The notes under the pieces were generated by a model. That model was not told where the DNA came from. It saw nothing but the letters and a program-made list of their open reading frames with translations, and searched no databases. From an uncultured Eubacteriales bacterium (GTDB lineage: Bacteria; Bacillota; Clostridia; Oscillospirales; Oscillospiraceae), in assembly GCA_900546415.1 (NCBI GenBank), contig URCY01000001.1, positions 36,410 to 100,409 on the forward strand: 64,000 bases of DNA, read 5' to 3'. Every line of letters begins with the position of its first letter. The stretch's first letter is position 1. Of the stretch, positions 29,460 to 39,843 are shown in pieces. The position numbers and the translations under genes are program-made.

Positions 29460-30364
29460 GGCTGCAATGCACCGCCCAGCGGGAAGGCAAGCTCCTGTCG
29501 TTTCTGCGACGGGAGCTTGCCTTGTCCTCGTCGCTGGTCAAACGGCTGAAATTCCGCGGCGCCTACACAGTCAACGGCCAGCGCGTGTTCACCGACTATC
29601 CGGTGCGCGTCGGCGACCGCATTGAGGTCTGCATGGACGAGAACGCACCGGAAAATTATGCGCCGGAGGCAGGGGAGCTGCGCATTCTGCTCGAGGACGA
29701 GTGGCTCATCGCGCTGGACAAGCCGCCCGGCGTGCTGATGCACCCCTCGTCCGCCCGGAACACCGGCACGCTGGCGAATTTCCTGCTCGATTACTATCAG
29801 AAAACGGGGCAGGCGAGCGCCGTGCACCCGGTCAGCCGCCTCGACCGCGACACCTTCGGCGTTGTGCTGCTGGCGAAAAGCTCCCATGTCCACGCGCGCT
29901 TTCACGCGATGCAGCGCGCCGGGACGATCGAAAAGACCTATCACGCGGCTGTGCTCGGCGTTCCGCCGGAGGCGTCCGGCGAGATCGACGCGCCGATCGC
30001 GCGCGTGCCGGGCAGCAGTCTGCTGCGCCGCGTCGACCCCTCGGGCAAGCCTGCGCGGTCTGCCTATCGCGTGCTCGAGACGCGGCCGGTGCGCGGAACG
30101 GTCTGCTCCCTGCTGGAGCTGCACCCGCTGACCGGCCGGACGCATCAGCTCCGCCTGCACTGCGCATACCTTGGCTGCCCCATCCTCGGCGACCCGCAGT
30201 ATGCCACGGCCGTCAGCCGCGCGCTTTCCGACGCGCTCGGCCTGACCGGCCAGCAGCTCTGCGCCGTCTCGCTGCGCTTTGCGCACCCCATGACCGGGAA
30301 AATCGTCGAAATTTTGTCAAATCAGGCGCTCGGCCTTGATTTTCCGCCCCGGCAGGGAGTATAA
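29456..30364 (+). CDS. RluD/RluA-family 23S rRNA or tRNA pseudouridine synthase
   Basis: 302 residues from the ATG at 29456. An S4-like N-terminal RNA-binding part (SSLVKRLKFRGAYTVNGQRV) precedes the catalytic domain with HPVSRLDRDTFGVVL, where Asp130 is the catalytic aspartate, and the C-terminal LTGRTHQLRLHCAYLG. The first part lies in another frame over the CBS gene, so the short form is the real one. The site modified cannot be told from sequence. A 159-bp repeat begins 10 bp after its stop. Confidence 0.92.
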   Translation: MRLQCTAQREGKLLSFLRRELALSSSLVKRLKFRGAYTVNGQRVFTDYPVRVGDRIEVCMDENAPENYAPEAGELRILLEDEWLIALDKPPGVLMHPSSARNTGTLANFLLDYYQKTGQASAVHPVSRLDRDTFGVVLLAKSSHVHARFHAMQRAGTIEKTYHAAVLGVPPEASGEIDAPIARVPGSSLLRRVDPSGKPARSAYRVLETRPVRGTVCSLLELHPLTGRTHQLRLHCAYLGCPILGDPQYATAVSRALSDALGLTGQQLCAVSLRFAHPMTGKIVEILSNQALGLDFPPRQGV

Positions 30365-30373
30365 TAGAACTAG

Positions 30374-30532
30374 GGAACCTCTGAATAAATCGGCAGCGGC
30401 GCTCAGCGGGTCTTTTGCCCCAGCTTATCGGTTTGAAAATCTTGAAATACACAAAGTATTCCTGCGATTTCCAAACCTCAATCTGGAACAAAATCCCTCG
30501 CTGACCGCTCTTGCGATTTAATCAGAGGTTCC
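30374..30532 (+). mobile_element. 159-bp palindromic MITE-like repeat, copy 2, with CTAG flanks
   Basis: Ends GGAACCTCTGAATAAATCGG and GATTTAATCAGAGGTTCC. It is flanked by CTAG on both sides (30370-30373 and 30533-30536). As CTAG is palindromic it could also be part of the inverted ends, but other copies show that it is the duplicated target. It separates the pseudouridine synthase gene from pta. Confidence 0.93.
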
Positions 30533-30591
30533 CTAGAGAGTTCGGTAACGACCGTTCGGAATTTACAAATTTCACGGAGGATAGAAAAAAG

Positions 30592-31593
30592 ATGTTTGAC
30601 CGTTTGATTGAGCTGCTCAAGAGCGGCGAACCCCGCAAGCTCGTGTTCACCGAGGGCCATGACGCCCGCATTCTGGAGGCCGCCGCGCGCCTGAAGCGCG
30701 AGGGCATTCTCACCCCGATCCTGATCGGAAGGGTCGAGACGGTTCGCGCCAAGGCGGCAGAGGGCGGCTTTGACATTGACGGCTTGGAGATCTTTGATCC
30801 GGAGACCTACCCGGAGATGGACGCCATGGTCGCCAGAATGGTGGAGCTGCGCAAGGGCAAGATGACCGCCGACGATTGCCGCGCGAACCTGCGCAAGGGC
30901 AACTATTTCGGCACGATGCTCGTCAAGATGGGCTATGCCGACGCGCTCCTCGGCGGCGCGACCTATTCCACGGCCGACACCGTTCGTCCGGCGCTCCAGC
31001 TCGTCAAGACGAAGCCCGGCGCGCATCTCGTCTCCTCCTGCTTCATCCTCGTCCGCGGCGAAGAGAAGCTGGCCATGGGCGACTGCGCCATCAATATTTC
31101 TTATGAAGATTCCGTCGACAAGGACGGCAATGTGACGGTTTCCGCCGCCGACAAGCTGGCCGAGGTCGCCGTCGAGGTCGCGAGCTGCGCGAAGCTCTTC
31201 GGCATCGACCCGCGCGTGGCGATGCTGAGCTTCTCCACCAAGGGCAGCGGCAAGGGCGGCACGGTCGCGCTGTCGCAGAAGGCCACCGAGAAGGCCAAGG
31301 CGCTCGCGCCCGACCTTGCGATCGACGGCGAGATGCAATTTGACGCGGCGGTCTCGCCGGTCGTCGGGCAGCTCAAGTTCCCCGGCTCGAAGGTCGCCGG
31401 TCACGCGAACACCTTCATCTTCCCGTGCATTGAGGCCGGAAACATCGGCTATAAGATCGCGCAGCGTCTGGGCGGCTACGAGGCCTATGGCCCGATCCTG
31501 CTCGGCCTGAACGCGCCGATCAACGATTTGAGCCGCGGCTGCAACGCCGACGAGGTCTATCACATGGCGATCATCACCGCCGCTCAGAAGTGA
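30592..31593 (+). CDS. pta: Phosphate acetyltransferase
   Basis: 333 residues from the ATG at 30592 with ACGGAGG upstream. It interconverts acetyl-CoA and acetyl phosphate for acetate formation and ATP gain. Short form without the N-terminal DRTGG part. Motifs KLVFTEGHDARILEAA, GNYFGTMLVKMGYADALLGG, MLSFSTKGSGKGG and the C-terminal IEAGNIGYKIAQRLGG. No ackA is seen nearby. Confidence 0.95.
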   Translation: MFDRLIELLKSGEPRKLVFTEGHDARILEAAARLKREGILTPILIGRVETVRAKAAEGGFDIDGLEIFDPETYPEMDAMVARMVELRKGKMTADDCRANLRKGNYFGTMLVKMGYADALLGGATYSTADTVRPALQLVKTKPGAHLVSSCFILVRGEEKLAMGDCAINISYEDSVDKDGNVTVSAADKLAEVAVEVASCAKLFGIDPRVAMLSFSTKGSGKGGTVALSQKATEKAKALAPDLAIDGEMQFDAAVSPVVGQLKFPGSKVAGHANTFIFPCIEAGNIGYKIAQRLGGYEAYGPILLGLNAPINDLSRGCNADEVYHMAIITAAQK

Positions 31594-31642
31594 TTTTTTC
31601 GACCCGTCAGCGTGCCGGAACCGTTTTTTCAATATGTCGCAC

Positions 31643-31676
31643 CGCTGGGGCAGCTGCTCCGGCGGTTTTCTTTGAA
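31643..31676 (+). terminator. Terminator of pta
   Basis: CCGCTGGGGCAG/CTGCTCCGGCGG forms a long stem with G-U pairs, followed by TTTTCTTT. Confidence 0.75.
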
Positions 31677-31714
31677 ATACGGGGAAAAAAGCAGGAAAAA
31701 ACGTAAATTCAGGC

Positions 31715-31743
31715 TTGACCCACGGATTTTTTTGTGATAGAAT
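31715..31743 (+). promoter_or_regulatory. Promoter of the rpmG-secE-nusG-rplK-rplA operon
   Basis: TTGACC, 17-nt spacer, TAGAAT. The leader of about 130 nt contains GGTGC...GCACC and CCGCGG...CCGCGG pairings before the AAGGAGGTG of rpmG. Confidence 0.85.
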
Positions 31744-31879
31744 GAATCTACCTGTGAAAAAGGGGGTATCTTTTTACGCCCATTTTCAGCCGCGGACGGT
31801 GCAGCGTAGTTTCGCACCAGCTAAATTTTTCATAGACCGCGGTGATACAGGGAGGCAAGTATTTTAAGGAGGTGCCGAA

Positions 31880-32029
31880 ATGCGCGTAAAGATCACGCTT
31901 CGCTGCAACGAGTGCAAGCAGAGAAACTACAACACGATGAAGAACAAGAAGAACGATCCCGACCGTCTTGAAATGAAGAAGTATTGCAGGTTCTGCAGAA
32001 AGCATACCGTTCACACCGAGACCAAGTAA
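31880..32029 (+). CDS. rpmG: 50S ribosomal protein L33
   Basis: 49 residues, [17 protein letters not shown] at the start and [16 protein letters not shown] at the end. Two CxxC pairs are present, so this is the zinc-binding form. AAGGAGGTG precedes the ATG. The order rpmG-secE-nusG is the standard one in Firmicutes; no tRNA-Trp is found between rpmG and secE. Confidence 0.97.
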   Translation: MRVKITLRCNECKQRNYNTMKNKKNDPDRLEMKKYCRFCRKHTVHTETK

Positions 32030-32047
32030 AGGAAAGGAAGGAACACG

Positions 32048-32275
32048 ATGGCAGAAGTCAACAAGAAGCCCAATTTCTTCGTCCGTTCCGGCCGTGCGAT
32101 TTCCAAGTGGTTCCGGGAGATGAAGAGCGAGCTGAAGAAGGTCGTTTGGCCGTCCGGCAAGCAGTTGGTCAACAACACGCTCGTCGTTCTGGCTTCCATC
32201 CTGATCGTCGGTATCATCGTCTGCCTGTTTGACTGGCTGGCAAACGAGGGCGTCACCCTGCTGGGCAAGTTCTGA
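32048..32275 (+). CDS. secE: Preprotein translocase subunit SecE
   Basis: 75 residues, the short Gram-positive form with a single membrane helix at about 43-63. The conserved amphipathic segment KWFREMKSELKKVVWPSGKQ is present. It is part of SecYEG. Confidence 0.96.
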   Translation: MAEVNKKPNFFVRSGRAISKWFREMKSELKKVVWPSGKQLVNNTLVVLASILIVGIIVCLFDWLANEGVTLLGKF

Positions 32276-32282
32276 GGCCGCC

Positions 32283-32810
32283 ATGGCAGAGGCAGCAAAA
32301 TGGTATGTTGTGCATACCTATTCCGGCTATGAAAACACCGTAAAAACGACCATTGAAAAGACGGTCGAAAACCGCAGCCTGCAGGATATCATCTATCAGG
32401 TCGCCATTCCGATGGAGACCGTCACCGAGATCACCGACAACGGTCCGAAGACCTATGACCGCAAGGTGTTTCCCGGCTATGTTCTGGTCAAGATGGTGAT
32501 GACGGACGACGCGTGGTACATCATCAAGAATGTCCGCGGCGTCACCGGTTTCGTCACATCCGGCAGCGATAAGCCCACGCCTTTGACGGACGACGAGGTC
32601 TATCAGCTCGGCATGGAGAAGCGCGAGATCGTCGTCGGCTACAAGGTCGGAGATACCGTTGCGATCGTCGACGGCCCGCTCAGCGGCTTCAATGGCGTCG
32701 TTGAGGAGCTGGACGTCGAAAAGAACAAGGTCCGCGTGACCGTTTCCATGTTTGGCCGGGAAATGCCGGTCGAGCTGGAGCTGGATCAGGCGGAGCTGGT
32801 GTCCGAGTAA
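32283..32810 (+). CDS. nusG: Transcription termination/antitermination factor NusG
   Basis: 175 residues from the ATG at 32283, 7 bp after secE. NGN domain [20 protein letters not shown] and [10 protein letters not shown], and C-terminal KOW domain [20 protein letters not shown]. Links RNA polymerase with ribosome or Rho. Confidence 0.97.
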   Translation: MAEAAKWYVVHTYSGYENTVKTTIEKTVENRSLQDIIYQVAIPMETVTEITDNGPKTYDRKVFPGYVLVKMVMTDDAWYIIKNVRGVTGFVTSGSDKPTPLTDDEVYQLGMEKREIVVGYKVGDTVAIVDGPLSGFNGVVEELDVEKNKVRVTVSMFGREMPVELELDQAELVSE

Positions 32811-32901
32811 AGCCCGGTCACAAACGTGGGAGGGGTTTTTGGATCCCCCGCCAAAAATACGCCCCGGCGTATCACCACATTTCAATTTGGAGGTGCTACT
32901 T

Positions 32902-33327
32902 ATGGCACAGAAAGTTACTGGTTATATCAAACTTCAGATCCCGGCCGCAAAGGCCACTGCGTCGCCCCCTGTCGGCCCGGCTCTGGGTCAGCACGGCGTG
33001 AACATCGCGCAGTTCATCAAGGAATTCAACGATCGCACCAAGGATCAGGCCGGCTTTAAAATCCCGGTCGTCATCACGGTCTATTCCGATCGTTCCTTCT
33101 CCTTCATCACCAAGACTCCTCCGACCCCGACCCTCATTCTGAAGGCTGCCGGTCTGGACAAGGCGTCCGGCGTTCCCAACAAGGAAAAGGTCGGCTCCAT
33201 CACCACCGCTCAGGTGCGTGAGATCGCCGAGAGAAAAATGCCCGACCTCACCGCCGCTTCCATCGAAGCCGCTATGAGTCAGGTTGCCGGCACCTGCCGC
33301 AGCATGGGCATCACCGTCACCGACTGA
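32902..33327 (+). CDS. rplK: 50S ribosomal protein L11
   Basis: 141 residues, ATG with GGAGGTG upstream. [19 protein letters not shown] and the C-terminal rRNA-binding domain are standard. The 91-bp gap from nusG holds a GC-rich leader with a pairable GGGAGGGG/CCCCC stretch. Confidence 0.97.
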   Translation: MAQKVTGYIKLQIPAAKATASPPVGPALGQHGVNIAQFIKEFNDRTKDQAGFKIPVVITVYSDRSFSFITKTPPTPTLILKAAGLDKASGVPNKEKVGSITTAQVREIAERKMPDLTAASIEAAMSQVAGTCRSMGITVTD

Positions 33328-33411
33328 TTGCAGTTCTGACAGGGTCGCCGTTTCAGACCCTGATATGTGGGAGGATTATTCCGCATCACCACTTTTTAGG
33401 AGGATTTAACA

Positions 33412-34101
33412 TTGTTTAGAGGTAAGAAATATCAGGACAGCGCGAAGCAGATCGACCGCTCCGTGCAGTATGAAGCCGCCGATGCCCTTGCCCTCGTGGT
33501 CAAGACCGCCCCGGCGAAGTTCGACGAGACCGTCGAAATCCACATCAAGCTCGGCGTCGACTCCCGTCATGCCGATCAGCAGGTCCGCGGCGCCATCGTG
33601 CTCCCGAACGGCACCGGCAAGACCCGCAAGGTTCTCGTTTTCGCGAAGGACGCCAAGGCGGACGAAGCCCGCGAGGCTGGCGCCGATTATGTCGGCGGCA
33701 TGGATCTCGTTGAGAAGATCACCAAGGAAAACTGGTTCGATTTCGACGTCGTCGTCGCTTGCCCGGATATGATGGGCATCGTCGGCCGTCTCGGTAAGGT
33801 GCTCGGCCCGAAGGGCTTGATGCCGTCGCCGAAGGCCGGCACCGTCACGCCGAACGTGGCTGCCGCCATCAAGGAGATCAAAGCCGGTAAGATCGAGTAT
33901 CGTCTCGACAAGACCAACATCATCCACTGCCCGATCGGCAAGGTTTCCTTCGGTGCAGAGAAGCTGACCGAGAACTTCAATGCGCTGATGGGCGCCGTCA
34001 TCAAGGCGAAGCCCGCCGCTGCGAAGGGTCAGTATGTGCGCTCCTGCGTCGTCGTCTCCACCATGGGCCCCGGCGTCAAGGTCAACGCTTCGAAGCTGTA
34101 A
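33412..34101 (+). CDS. rplA: 50S ribosomal protein L1
   Basis: 229 residues from a TTG start with TAGGAGGA 6 nt upstream; no in-frame ATG lies nearby and the N-terminus ([16 protein letters not shown]) fits the family, so the TTG is accepted. [20 protein letters not shown] is the L1 signature. rplJ and rplL, usually next, are absent; a terminator follows 18 bp later. Confidence 0.96.
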   Translation: MFRGKKYQDSAKQIDRSVQYEAADALALVVKTAPAKFDETVEIHIKLGVDSRHADQQVRGAIVLPNGTGKTRKVLVFAKDAKADEAREAGADYVGGMDLVEKITKENWFDFDVVVACPDMMGIVGRLGKVLGPKGLMPSPKAGTVTPNVAAAIKEIKAGKIEYRLDKTNIIHCPIGKVSFGAEKLTENFNALMGAVIKAKPAAAKGQYVRSCVVVSTMGPGVKVNASKL

Positions 34102-34119
34102 GCTCATACAGTCACATCA

Positions 34120-34149
34120 ACCGGGACGGCCGCGCCGTCCCGGTTTTTT
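34120..34149 (+). terminator. Terminator after rplA
   Basis: ACCGGGACGGC-CGC-GCCGTCCCGGT followed by TTTTTT. The same 25 bases occur again at 35825. Confidence 0.95.
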
Positions 34150-34200
34150 ATATTCCTTTGGGGAAAATCTGTAATGCGTTCGAAAAATCCTCTGCGATGC

Positions 34201-34230
34201 TGTAACGATTTGCGGTTTTTCTGATCTAAT
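34201..34230 (+). promoter_or_regulatory. Possible ECF-type autoregulated promoter
   Basis: TGTAAC at 34201 and TCTAAT at 34225, with an 18-nt spacer, directly before the sigma-factor gene. TGTAAC is a common ECF -35 form. There is no good sigma-A promoter here. Confidence 0.5.
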
Positions 34231-34250
34231 AAATGGAAGGTGGTGATGAC

Positions 34251-34742
34251 GTGCCGGATTTTGAAGCGATGTTCCGCGAAAACAATCGGCTGATCTTTCG
34301 ATTTCTGATGAAGCTGTGCGCGGATGCGTCCTTGGCCGAGGAGCTGATGCAGGAGACCTTTTTTCGCGCCTATATCAACCTGTCGAGTCTGCACGACGAA
34401 ACAAGGGCGTCGGCGTGGCTGTGCCGGATCGCGAAAAACACCTATTTTGCGTGGTATAACGAGCAGAAAAAAAGTCTGCCGCTGTCGGAAGAGCCGTCGA
34501 TGGCGGACGGAACGGAGCTTGCCGAGCTTTTCGAGGAAAAGGAGCTTGCCGGGGCGGCGTTTTCTTGCCTGAACGCGCTGGAGGCGCCTTACAAAGAGGT
34601 GTTTCTTCTCGCTGTTTTCGGCGGATTGTCCCTGAAGAATATCAGCGCAATGTTCGGAAAAAGCGAAAGCTGGGCGCGCGTCACCTACTACCGCGCCAAG
34701 AAAAAAATCATGGAAGGATTGGAGAAAACATATGGACTGTAA
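34251..34742 (+). CDS. ECF-family RNA polymerase sigma factor
   Basis: 163 residues from the GTG at 34251, which has AAGGTGGTGA 4-5 nt upstream; an ATG at 34233 in frame would overlap that site. Region 2 reads AEELMQETFFRAYINLSSL and ASAWLCRIAKNTYFAWYN. Region 4 has the helix-turn-helix PYKEVFLLAVFGGLSLKNIS and SWARVTYYRAKKKI. The anti-sigma gene overlaps its end by 11 bp. Confidence 0.92.
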   Translation: MPDFEAMFRENNRLIFRFLMKLCADASLAEELMQETFFRAYINLSSLHDETRASAWLCRIAKNTYFAWYNEQKKSLPLSEEPSMADGTELAELFEEKELAGAAFSCLNALEAPYKEVFLLAVFGGLSLKNISAMFGKSESWARVTYYRAKKKIMEGLEKTYGL

Positions 34743-35316
34743 TGTGATCAGTGATCTTCTGCCGCTGTATGTCGACGGCTGCTGCACGGCGGAGAGCGCG
34801 GCGCTCGTGGCCGCGCACCTGAAAACCTGCGAAAAATGCCGGAAAAGCTATGAACAGATGCGCGCTGCCTGTCCGGCACAGGAGGACGCACCCATGTCCG
34901 CGCGGCCGCGCCGGGTATGCGCTTGGCAGGCGTCGCTGCTGCAATCGCTGCTGCTGTTTGTGTCCTTCGGTGTGCTGACGCTGGGCGTTGTGCTTGAAAA
35001 TCGGACGCCGGCCGGTGCTTCCAACGGCCTGTGGGCGATCGCACTGATCGTTCCGGCGACCGCCTCGCTCCTGTCTCTGGCGAACTGGTTTTTCCTGCGG
35101 CTCTACCCGAGCAGAAGGGCATTCTCCGTCTGCTCCTGCGCGATAACGGCCGTGCTCATCGCGCTCGGTTACGTCTGGGCGGCCGTTCACTATGCAGCCC
35201 ATGGGATCGTGCTGACCGCGCCGTTCGTCGCGGGCGGATGCGCGCTCAGTGCGGCCGCCTGTGTGGCCGCCGCGTGCCTGTCCAACCGTTACGCACGCCT
35301 ATTGGGCAGAGAATGA
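34732..35316 (+). CDS. Anti-sigma factor with zinc-finger (zf-HC2) domain
   Basis: 194 residues. The N-terminal domain has CNVISDLLPLYVDGCC and HLKTCEKCRKSYEQM, the His-x3-Cys-x2-Cys zinc motif that clamps ECF sigma factors. Four membrane segments follow (about 65-85, 100-122, 130-152 and 160-183). The overlap with the sigma gene ensures matched synthesis. The activating signal is unknown. Confidence 0.9.
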   Translation: MDCNVISDLLPLYVDGCCTAESAALVAAHLKTCEKCRKSYEQMRAACPAQEDAPMSARPRRVCAWQASLLQSLLLFVSFGVLTLGVVLENRTPAGASNGLWAIALIVPATASLLSLANWFFLRLYPSRRAFSVCSCAITAVLIALGYVWAAVHYAAHGIVLTAPFVAGGCALSAAACVAAACLSNRYARLLGRE

Positions 35317-35825
35317 GGCGGGCGTTGATTCGGCGCTTCTGTCTCCTGCTTGTTCTGCTTTTGCTGTTGGGAGCGGGGATCGCGGCGCTGCTTGCCGTAT
35401 GCAATCTGGGTGAGATGGGGCGCTTTGTGCTGTTCATGCGGAGCGCGGACCGCGTGACCGACGATCGCGCGGGTAAGGGCGAGATTTTCGAGTTCGTATG
35501 CGTGCACGAGGATGCGCTGCTTCTGAGCATTCAGGACGGAACGACCGAACAATTTGAAAATGTGGATGTCGTACGGTCGGTCAGCAGGAACAGAGATGTG
35601 GTCGATTTTGGCTGTGGGGGCGCGGGCTTCGGACCGGATACGACCTATGTGGGCTTTTTCTATTCGGCAGACCATGACCTCGCCGGGGCATGGTGCGGTC
35701 CGAGCGATGCCTCGCAATTGCAGCCGTCGGGAAAGGGCTTCGAGTGGCGGCAGCCGGACGGAGACAACCGGTACTATGTTGAGCACATCTGCGGAGAATT
35801 CTATTACTACGAGGCTTCGTTTTAA
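35313..35825 (+). CDS. Membrane-anchored protein of the ECF sigma operon, function unknown
   Basis: 170 residues from an ATG overlapping the anti-sigma stop (ATGA). An N-terminal helix at 8-32 (RFCLLLVLLLLLGAGIAALL) acts as a signal anchor. The rest is extracellular, with two Cys (FGCGGAGFG and GAWCGPSD) and an aromatic C-terminus. No recognised family. The tight coupling suggests a third component of the signalling unit. Confidence 0.75.
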   Translation: MRRALIRRFCLLLVLLLLLGAGIAALLAVCNLGEMGRFVLFMRSADRVTDDRAGKGEIFEFVCVHEDALLLSIQDGTTEQFENVDVVRSVSRNRDVVDFGCGGAGFGPDTTYVGFFYSADHDLAGAWCGPSDASQLQPSGKGFEWRQPDGDNRYYVEHICGEFYYYEASF

Positions 35826-35853
35826 CCGGGACGGCCGCGCCGTCCCGGTTTTT
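35825..35853 (+). terminator. Terminator after the ECF operon, identical to the one after rplA
   Basis: ACCGGGACGGC-CGC-GCCGTCCCGGT then TTTTT. The stop codon of the preceding gene overlaps its first bases. Confidence 0.95.
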
Positions 35854-35923
35854 GGCGTCTTGACGGGGCGGGGCGATTCGCGTATAATGATGAAAGAAGC
35901 TTGCAGAGCCGGAGGAGAAGCGC

Positions 35924-36244
35924 ATGGCGACAACAGCGGCATATATGGAGTATGTGATGGAACGACTGGCGGCCTTTGGCGACTGGCGCTGCCGCAAACT
36001 GTTTGGCGAATACATGGCCTACCGCAGCGGCAAACCGCTGCTGCTCGTGTGCGACAACACGGTGTTTGTGAAAAAACTGCCGGAGCTTGCCGTGCTGATG
36101 GAACAGGCGGCTTGCGGCCAGCCCTATGAGGGCGCAAAGGAGCATTATGTCCTCGATTTAGAGAACACGGCGCTGCTCGAGCGTGTCTTGCCGGTGCTGG
36201 AGGCGGCGACGCCCCTGCCGAAGCCGCGCAAAAAGAAGGTCTGA
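35924..36244 (+). CDS. TfoX/Sxy N-terminal domain protein
   Basis: 106 residues. [40 protein letters not shown] and VFVKKLPEL fit the TfoX N-terminal domain. It lacks the C-terminal TfoX domain, as in most Firmicutes homologues, whose role is unknown. GGAGGAG precedes the ATG. uvrB follows 11 bp later. Confidence 0.88.
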   Translation: MATTAAYMEYVMERLAAFGDWRCRKLFGEYMAYRSGKPLLLVCDNTVFVKKLPELAVLMEQAACGQPYEGAKEHYVLDLENTALLERVLPVLEAATPLPKPRKKKV

Positions 36245-36255
36245 GGAGGAAGCAT

Positions 36256-38250
<1,995 letters not shown>

Positions 38251-38316
38251 CAATCCGCAGGGGCTTTGTTACAATTAACCCATACCCCGGCGAAGAAGAA
38301 AGGAGGATTATTCAAC

Positions 38317-38958
38317 ATGAAGAAGATTTGTGCGCTCTCCCTCGTGCTTGTGCTGATTCTCAGCCTGTTTGCGGGCTGCGGCAAGAACCCGCTGATCGGC
38401 AAGTGGGAAGGCAAGGCTGACATGACTGAAGCCATGGTCAACTTGATGAAAGAGCAGCTTGGCAGCGAGTATGAGATCGACCCGGACCCGATTTATATCT
38501 ATTGCACGATAGCTTTGAATGAGGACGGCACATATGCCATCGAAGTCGACAAGGACAAGACAATGGAGTCTATTATGACCATCGTAGATTCGATGAAGGA
38601 CATCATCAAGGAAGAAATTTATAAGGGCGCAGAGGCACAGGGCATCAGCCGCGAGGATGCGGATGCTGTGCTGGAGTCCAGCCTTGGTATGTCTATTGAC
38701 GAATACATCGATTCCAATATGGGTGATATTGAGAATAATTCTGACCTCGAGATGCCTGACCTCAATGAGACCGGTACGTTTGAAATCAAGGACAGCACGC
38801 TCACATTGCATCCGGAGGACGACGAGGACGAGATCATCACGTTCAAGCTCGACGGCAGCAAGCTGACGCTGACCTTTGAACTGGCGCAGATGGATCTGGA
38901 CGACGATACTTTCGCTGGAATGGATCAGCTTGAGTTTGTCATGAATCGTGTCAACTAA
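38317..38958 (+). CDS. Lipoprotein of unknown function (tandem pair, first member)
   Basis: 213 residues from an ATG with AGGAGG upstream. Lipobox LFAGC places the lipidated Cys near residue 21. GKWEGKADMTEAM starts a beta-rich domain like lipocalin-type small ligand binders, and the centre has MSIDEYIDSNMGD. The next gene has the same layout (GTWSGSTDVTE, MSMDAYLDAYLK), so the two are paralogues. Confidence 0.85.
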   Translation: MKKICALSLVLVLILSLFAGCGKNPLIGKWEGKADMTEAMVNLMKEQLGSEYEIDPDPIYIYCTIALNEDGTYAIEVDKDKTMESIMTIVDSMKDIIKEEIYKGAEAQGISREDADAVLESSLGMSIDEYIDSNMGDIENNSDLEMPDLNETGTFEIKDSTLTLHPEDDEDEIITFKLDGSKLTLTFELAQMDLDDDTFAGMDQLEFVMNRVN

Positions 38959-38972
38959 TCAAAAAATGCAAG

Positions 38973-39008
38973 CGCCCGGATGTCCCTGCGGGGCGTCCGG
39001 GTGTTTTT
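38973..39008 (+). terminator. Terminator between the paired lipoprotein genes
   Basis: CCCGGATGTCCC pairs with GGGGCGTCCGGG (two G-U pairs), followed by TGTTTTT. Confidence 0.85.
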
Positions 39009-39033
39009 GCAGCAGAAGGAACGGAGAACAGGC

Positions 39034-39654
39034 ATGAAACGGATTTTTTCGCTGATTTTGACCCTTGCACTTTTGCTGACGGCGCTCGTTGGCTGCGGCA
39101 GGCCGGGCAAGCTTGTCGGAACCTGGTCGGGGAGCACGGATGTGACCGAGCTGATCGGTGCGATGCTTGCCGAGCAGACCGGACAGTCGGCGGTCACGCT
39201 GGATTCCAAGGTTGAAATTCCGTTGGTTCTGACCTTTGAGCGCGGCGGGACGTATCGCATGAGCTTCGACACGGCGCGCGTGCTCGACGTACTGTCGGAC
39301 GTTGTGATGGGCTATAAGGAGAATCTGCGGCAGGTGTTTTACAGTCAGATGTCCGACGGCTACTCCGCCGAGGAACTGGATAAGACGATCAAGGAGACGA
39401 CCGGCATGAGCATGGACGCCTATCTGGACGCCTATCTGAAGGAGCAGATCGAGCAGATGAGCCAGACACTGAAGGACGGCGTGCTGAAAAACCCGGAGGA
39501 GACAGGCGTTTACGTCGAGGACGGTGACCGCGTGCAGCTGACGCCGCAGGGCGAGGCCTCCGTGAGCTGCCGCTTCACCGTCAGCGGCGATACGCTGACG
39601 CTTGAAATGCAGCAGAAGGATATGACGCTGACCCTGAACCTGACAAAGCAATAA
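39034..39654 (+). CDS. Lipoprotein of unknown function (tandem pair, second member)
   Basis: 206 residues from the ATG at 39034. Lipobox ALVGC. Same order as its neighbour: GKLVGTWSGSTDVTE, an acidic middle with GMSMDAYLDAYLKEQ, and a beta-rich end (SGDTLTLEMQQKDMTLTL). Its own terminator and the one before it suggest independent dosage. Confidence 0.85.
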   Translation: MKRIFSLILTLALLLTALVGCGRPGKLVGTWSGSTDVTELIGAMLAEQTGQSAVTLDSKVEIPLVLTFERGGTYRMSFDTARVLDVLSDVVMGYKENLRQVFYSQMSDGYSAEELDKTIKETTGMSMDAYLDAYLKEQIEQMSQTLKDGVLKNPEETGVYVEDGDRVQLTPQGEASVSCRFTVSGDTLTLEMQQKDMTLTLNLTKQ

Positions 39655-39658
39655 TGTG

Positions 39659-39695
39659 AATTCCCGCTCCAACCGCCGGTTGAGCGGGAATTTTT
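39659..39695 (+). terminator. Terminator of the second lipoprotein gene
   Basis: AATTCCCGCTC pairs with GAGCGGGAATT around a 12-nt loop, then TTT. Confidence 0.9.
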
Positions 39696-39758
39696 CCGTC
39701 TACGGACGCCTTCCAACCGTCGGTTTGTGGAAATTACGATAAATCAACCGATTTTTGA

Positions 39759-39787
39759 TTGAAAAAGTTATAAAAACCTGATATGAT
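39759..39787 (+). promoter_or_regulatory. Promoter of the XRE regulator
   Basis: TTGAAA, 17-nt spacer, TATGAT. Upstream, CCAACCG...CGGTTTG and AAATCAACCGATTTTTGATT give symmetric AT-rich sequence that could hold an operator. Confidence 0.75.
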
Positions 39788-39843
39788 CGGAGCGTAGCTA
39801 CAGAAAAACGGACGACAAGATTTTGAATCAGGAGGGAATTACG

